DNA of 17,210 nucleotides, taken from an uncultured Clostridia bacterium. Lineage in GTDB: Bacteria; Bacillota; Clostridia; TANB77; CAG-508. The notes below the pieces were generated by a model, which had not been told where the DNA came from, ran no database searches, and worked only from the letters and a program-made list of their open reading frames with translations. Positions 14,861-17,210 of this stretch are shown in pieces (the first letter of the stretch is position 1; every line of letters begins with the position of its first letter). A program made the position numbers and the translations under genes. The stretch covers positions 1 to 17,210 of the forward strand of contig CANRML010000015.1 in NCBI GenBank assembly GCA_947631725.1, written 5' to 3'.

Positions 14861-15337
14861 CTATGGCATACTTGTCATTTGTGATATTTTTTGTTGGTCT
14901 GCTTCTTCTTTTTTGATTTTTTTAGACATTGTAACTTTAGTTCCAACTCCAACAATAGATTCGATATTTATAGAGTCCATAAAACTTTCCATTATAGTAA
15001 AGCCCATCCCAGATCTTTCTAAATTTGGTTTTGTTGTATAAAGTGGCTCTTTTGCTAGTTCTATGTCTTCTATTCCTTTTCCATTATCTGATATTTGCAC
15101 TATAATTTCGTTTTTCTTTAATTTAGCACATATTTTTACAATTCCGATTTCATTTTCATATGCATGAATTATACAATTAGTAACTGCTTCTGATACTGCT
15201 GTTTTTATATCTGCTAGTTCTTCTATAGTAGGATCTAATTGTGATGCAAAAGCAGCTACTGAAATTCTTGCAAAAGCTTCATTTGCTGATTTACTAATAA
15301 ATTCTAAATTCATTTCATTTTCAAAATGTTCCTCCAT
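14861..15337 (-). CDS. spoIIAB: Anti-sigma F factor SpoIIAB (serine kinase)
   Basis: SpoIIAB holds SigF inactive before septation and phosphorylates SpoIIAA. The 158-aa protein is a GHKL-type ATPase: N box TAVSEAVTNCIIHAY (46-60, with Glu 50 and Asn 54), G1 box SDNGKGIED (83-91), and RSGMGFTIMESFMDS (108-122). It is slightly longer than the Bacillus protein, with a polar C-terminal tail (about 141-158) beyond the last strand. TAGAGAGGGG lies 6 bases before the ATG at 15337; a second in-frame Met at residue 9 is a less likely start because it lacks such a site. It lies 30 bp after spoIIAA and 16 bp before sigF. Confidence 0.96.
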   Translation of the reverse strand: MEEHFENEMNLEFISKSANEAFARISVAAFASQLDPTIEELADIKTAVSEAVTNCIIHAYENEIGIVKICAKLKKNEIIVQISDNGKGIEDIELAKEPLYTTKPNLERSGMGFTIMESFMDSINIESIVGVGTKVTMSKKIKKEEADQQKISQMTSMP

Positions 15338-15367
15338 ATTAACCCCTCTCTAATTTAGTTATGGTAT

Positions 15368-15694
15368 TTATGCTATACTTTCTTTAAGTGTAGTTACTGG
15401 TATTAATCTTAAAATACCGCTCATTTCAAAGATTTTATTAACACTTTGTGTAAGATTAGTCACTTCTAATTTAGCACCCAATAAATTGGCAAATTTATAT
15501 CTTCCCACCAATAATCCTATTCCGGCACTATCCATGAAAGTGACACAATTAAAATCAAATACAACTCTTTTAGGCATAAATCTTTCAATTTCATAATCTG
15601 CTTTCCTCCTTATCTTTTGAACACTATGGTCATCAATTTCTTCTGTTATCTTAAAAACTAGTAGCTTGTCCTTTTCATAAAATTTTGATTCCAT
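15368..15694 (-). CDS. spoIIAA: Anti-sigma F factor antagonist SpoIIAA (STAS domain)
   Basis: SpoIIAA releases SigF by binding SpoIIAB; it is inactivated when SpoIIAB phosphorylates its key serine and reactivated by the phosphatase SpoIIE. The 108-aa protein is a single STAS domain. The phosphorylation loop reads FMDSAGIGLLVGRYK with Ser 56 as the expected target; most family members have DSSGIG, so Ala 57 is a small difference. RVVFDFNCVTFMD precedes it and LEVTNLTQSVNKIFEMSG follows, as expected. AAAGGAAGG lies about 10 bases before the ATG at 15694. It is the first gene of the spoIIA operon, with the promoter and Spo0A boxes at 15745-15819. Confidence 0.96.
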   Translation of the reverse strand: MESKFYEKDKLLVFKITEEIDDHSVQKIRRKADYEIERFMPKRVVFDFNCVTFMDSAGIGLLVGRYKFANLLGAKLEVTNLTQSVNKIFEMSGILRLIPVTTLKESIA

Positions 15695-15744
15695 ATATAC
15701 AAATCCTTCCTTTCTAGTCTATAACCTATTTGTTTTCGTTTCGT

Positions 15745-15773
15745 ATTATACTCTATTTTCCAATATTTTCCAA
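15745..15773 (-). promoter_or_regulatory. SigA-like promoter of the spoIIA operon, with tandem decamer
   Basis: On the minus strand TTGGAA (15768-15773) and TATAAT (15745-15750) are 17 bp apart. The stretch ATTGGAAAAT occurs twice in tandem, covering the -35 and spacer. In Bacillus subtilis this operon is SigH-dependent; a GGAAAAT followed 12 bp later by CGAAAC is only a partial SigH match here, so the main promoter looks SigA-like. Confidence 0.55.
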
Positions 15774-15793
15774 TAGCAAAATTGTAGAAGTTT

Positions 15794-15800
15794 TGTCGTA
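15794..15800 (+). promoter_or_regulatory. Spo0A box, near-consensus
   Basis: TGTCGTA on the plus strand differs by one base from the Spo0A box TGTCGAA. It lies about 59 bp upstream of the predicted spoIIA transcription start and faces the perfect box at 15813-15819. Confidence 0.55.
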
Positions 15801-15812
15801 ATGTGAAAAGTT

Positions 15813-15819
15813 TTCGACA
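15813..15819 (-). promoter_or_regulatory. Spo0A box, consensus
   Basis: TGTCGAA on the minus strand is a perfect match to the Spo0A binding core. It lies about 78 bp upstream of the predicted spoIIA transcription start. Phosphorylated Spo0A is the known activator of spoIIA, which supports a functional site. Confidence 0.7.
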
Positions 15820-15833
15820 TTTTTTTGCTATCT

Positions 15834-15864
15834 AAAAAAATTTAACCCACCTTTTTAGGTGGGT
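15834..15864 (-). terminator. Intrinsic terminator after ytfJ
   Basis: On the minus strand a 7-bp GC-rich stem ACCCACC / GGTGGGT with a 6-nt loop (15845-15864) is followed by TAAATTTTTTT. It begins within 5 bp of the ytfJ stop and isolates the spoIIA promoter from read-through. Confidence 0.88.
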
Positions 15865-15868
15865 ATTT

Positions 15869-16474
15869 TTACATTTCATCATCATTTGCTGTTTCATCAT
15901 ATTCATACTCATAAGTAACTTGATCTGGAATTTCTTCTTTTGATTTTTCCACTTTTTTTACTATCTTTTCTGTTGTTTCTTTTTGCTGTTTTTCTTTGGT
16001 ATTTTGTTCATTGTTCATCCTATCTTCCATTTTTTTAATTATTTTTTCTGTCTCTTCCTTTTTATTTTGAATACAGCGATTCATTGTACTATTTACTTTT
16101 TCTATTAAATCTGGGATATAGTCAAGCAATTTGTCTATACTTGAAGAATGATTTACTGGAATTAGTTTTACATTATCTTTTGTTATAACTAAAAATGCAA
16201 TTGGATTTATACTTACACCTGCTCCACTTCCACCTCCAAATGGTAAGCGATATTGAATCTCTTCTTCTTTGTCTGCTTTTTTGTATTCGTCAACTGTTTC
16301 TCCTTTAAATTCACTTCCTCCTGCTGCAAAGCCAAATGATACTTTTGAAATAGGAATTATAACTATATTATTAGATGTTTCAATAGGTTCGCCAATGATA
16401 GTATTTACATCAATCATATCTTGAATACTATTCATAGCTGTAGTCATAAGACCTTCTATTGGATGTTCGCTCAT
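15869..16474 (-). CDS. ytfJ: Sporulation protein YtfJ (GerW family)
   Basis: The 201-aa protein matches the GerW/YtfJ family: MSEHPIEGLM at the start, DVNTIIGEPIE (22-32), VIIPISKVSFGFAAGGSEF (38-56), then LPFGGGSGAGVSINPIAFLV (77-96) and VKLIPV. In Bacillus the gene is forespore-expressed and needed for normal spore germination; the biochemical role is unknown. The family core ends around residue 125. The rest is a Lys/Glu-rich tail, probably helical, ending in an acidic YEYEYDETANDDEM that is longer than I expect for the family. The ATG at 16474 is preferred over the TTG at 16483, which is too close to AAAGGAG. The start overlaps the upstream DUF2953 gene by 47 bp, the same order as Bacillus ytfI-ytfJ. 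Confidence 0.93.
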   Translation of the reverse strand: MSEHPIEGLMTTAMNSIQDMIDVNTIIGEPIETSNNIVIIPISKVSFGFAAGGSEFKGETVDEYKKADKEEEIQYRLPFGGGSGAGVSINPIAFLVITKDNVKLIPVNHSSSIDKLLDYIPDLIEKVNSTMNRCIQNKKEETEKIIKKMEDRMNNEQNTKEKQQKETTEKIVKKVEKSKEEIPDQVTYEYEYDETANDDEM

Positions 16475-17084
16475 ATTTCTCAACTCTCCTTTTCTTTTTT
16501 AATATACATATTGTGGTTATAATATGTATCAGTTTTAAATCAAATATACCATCTAATTGGAAATTGATTAAATTTTTATTTTGATAAATTGGCTCAACTT
16601 TATATTTTTGTTTTTTTGATTTGTTTCCAGTTTTATATAGTATAATTGCTAAAAATGTACTAATTGCTGGAATTAAAAAAGATGTTAAAATTACATTTTG
16701 TGTTCCTACTTCTAACTTTAAGTCTAATTTATTAGTTCTTATATTTATGTTTTTTATAATTTCTTTAAAATCTTTTGTTACATCATATTTTTCTGATAAT
16801 TGTTTAAGATTTTGCTCCTTCATTTGCTTTTCTAATTTTTCTTTTATATGTGTTTTTTGATTTAACTGATGAAATTTCTCTTTTGTTAATTTGATTCTAA
16901 ATATTGGAATTTTATTTAAAATATATATACATATTGAAATTATATATTCTTTATTTAAATGTGATTCTTTACTCATCAGCTCTGAACTATATTTTAAATT
17001 TTCAAATCGTATTTGTATTTTAATAGATAATATAATTAAAAGTATTAGTGATATTAAGAAAAATGTGTAAAATATAATTAGCAT
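16428..17084 (-). CDS. DUF2953 membrane protein (YtfI type)
   Basis: The 218-aa protein has an N-terminal membrane helix (about 2-22), a charged Lys/Glu-rich middle (about 62-108), a second hydrophobic stretch (about 130-148, VILTSFLIPAISTFLAIILY) and a third near 180-195 (LKLIHIITTICIL). It ends RTSNRRSYDYSYE. The DUF2953 assignment rests on size, layout, the characteristic C-terminal end and its fixed position directly before ytfJ, as ytfI in Bacillus. The function is unknown; the pairing with ytfJ suggests a role in sporulation. The last 47 bp overlap the ytfJ start, so the two are translationally coupled. The ATG at 17084 has GGCGAGG very close before it, a slightly short spacing. Confidence 0.78.
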   Translation of the reverse strand: MLIIFYTFFLISLILLIILSIKIQIRFENLKYSSELMSKESHLNKEYIISICIYILNKIPIFRIKLTKEKFHQLNQKTHIKEKLEKQMKEQNLKQLSEKYDVTKDFKEIIKNINIRTNKLDLKLEVGTQNVILTSFLIPAISTFLAIILYKTGNKSKKQKYKVEPIYQNKNLINFQLDGIFDLKLIHIITTICILKKKRRVEKYERTSNRRSYDYSYE

Positions 17085-17111
17085 ATCCTCGCCTTCTTTA
17101 ATTTATTTATC

Positions 17112-17210
17112 TTAAGTTTTTCCATTTTTTAGCTTTTTAAACATAAAAAAAATCATTCCTTTCTCGCTTCGCTCAAAGGCACACATAGGTATGAAAGCCT
17201 TGAGATTGAA
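17112..17210 (-). CDS. Open frame running off the right edge, uncertain
   Basis: The minus-strand frame entering at 17210 stays open for 32 codons to a TAA at 17112-17114 (ending MFKKLKNGKT). It overlaps a terminator-like hairpin, so it may be chance or non-coding rather than the 3-prime end of a real gene. I recognise nothing in it. Confidence 0.2.
   Translation of the reverse strand, partial: FNLKAFIPMCAFERSEKGMIFFMFKKLKNGKT
17145..17179 (-). terminator. Weak terminator-like hairpin near right edge
   Basis: On the minus strand CCTTT / AAAGG (outer stem at 17158-17179) encloses a GAGCGAAGCGAG loop able to form a small inner stem; AATGA and a run of eight T follow. It may end an upstream gene outside the window. 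Confidence 0.35.

Noticed and set aside
15869..16474. Spo0A-type or SigF promoter directly before ytfJ
   Set aside because: The region lies inside the DUF2953 coding sequence and no convincing elements were seen by eye.

Overview
The window is AT-rich DNA from a spore-forming, low-GC Gram-positive bacterium, almost certainly a member of the Clostridia. The evidence is a complete spoIIA operon (spoIIAA, spoIIAB, sigF) with Spo0A boxes, spoIID, a spoIIQ-type LytM gene and a ytfJ (gerW-type) sporulation gene, together with Firmicutes-style AAGGAGG ribosome binding sites and -35/-10 promoters that almost all have 17-bp spacers. Most genes lie on the minus strand, so the transcriptional order runs from the right edge to the left.

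Right part (12.1-17.2 kb) is the sporulation block. A DUF2953 membrane protein (YtfI type) overlaps ytfJ and the pair ends at a strong terminator. Next comes spoIIAA-spoIIAB-sigF, whose promoter region has two Spo0A boxes. spoIID follows sigF by 8 bp and appears to be in the same operon. After a hairpin comes spoIIQ, with a SigF-like promoter match. SpoIIAA and SpoIIAB control SigF, the first forespore sigma factor. SpoIID (peptidoglycan lytic transglycosylase) and SpoIIQ (forespore half of the intercellular channel) act in engulfment.

Middle part (9.3-12.1 kb): a lone plus-strand gene for a 127-aa protein with codon usage unlike its neighbours; it may be a degenerate receiver-like domain. 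It is fired divergently from a 547-aa TGS/ThrRS-like/uridine-kinase-type nucleoside kinase. Then come a 54-aa single-helix membrane protein with a perfect consensus promoter, and rpmE (zinc-type L31), each with its own promoter.

Left-centre (5.3-9.3 kb): a miaB-mutS operon (tRNA methylthiolation and mismatch repair) with a good SigA-type promoter in front of miaB. It ends in a bidirectional terminator shared with a convergent 150-aa membrane protein of unknown function.

Left part (0.1-4.6 kb): an ECF-type sigma factor gene overlaps the start of a membrane-anchored, extracytoplasmic beta-propeller protein, an arrangement that suggests a sigma factor/membrane regulator pair. In this sequence the sigma gene has a one-base frameshift inside region 4. 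Last is a 604-aa protein of unknown function with coiled-coil-like helices, a roughly 105-residue hyperacidic stretch and a basic tail.

No tRNA, rRNA, CRISPR array, insertion sequence or phage gene was seen. The least explained parts are the sigma/propeller pair, the hyperacidic protein, the 54-aa membrane protein and the 127-aa foreign-looking gene. All promoter and terminator calls were made by eye.
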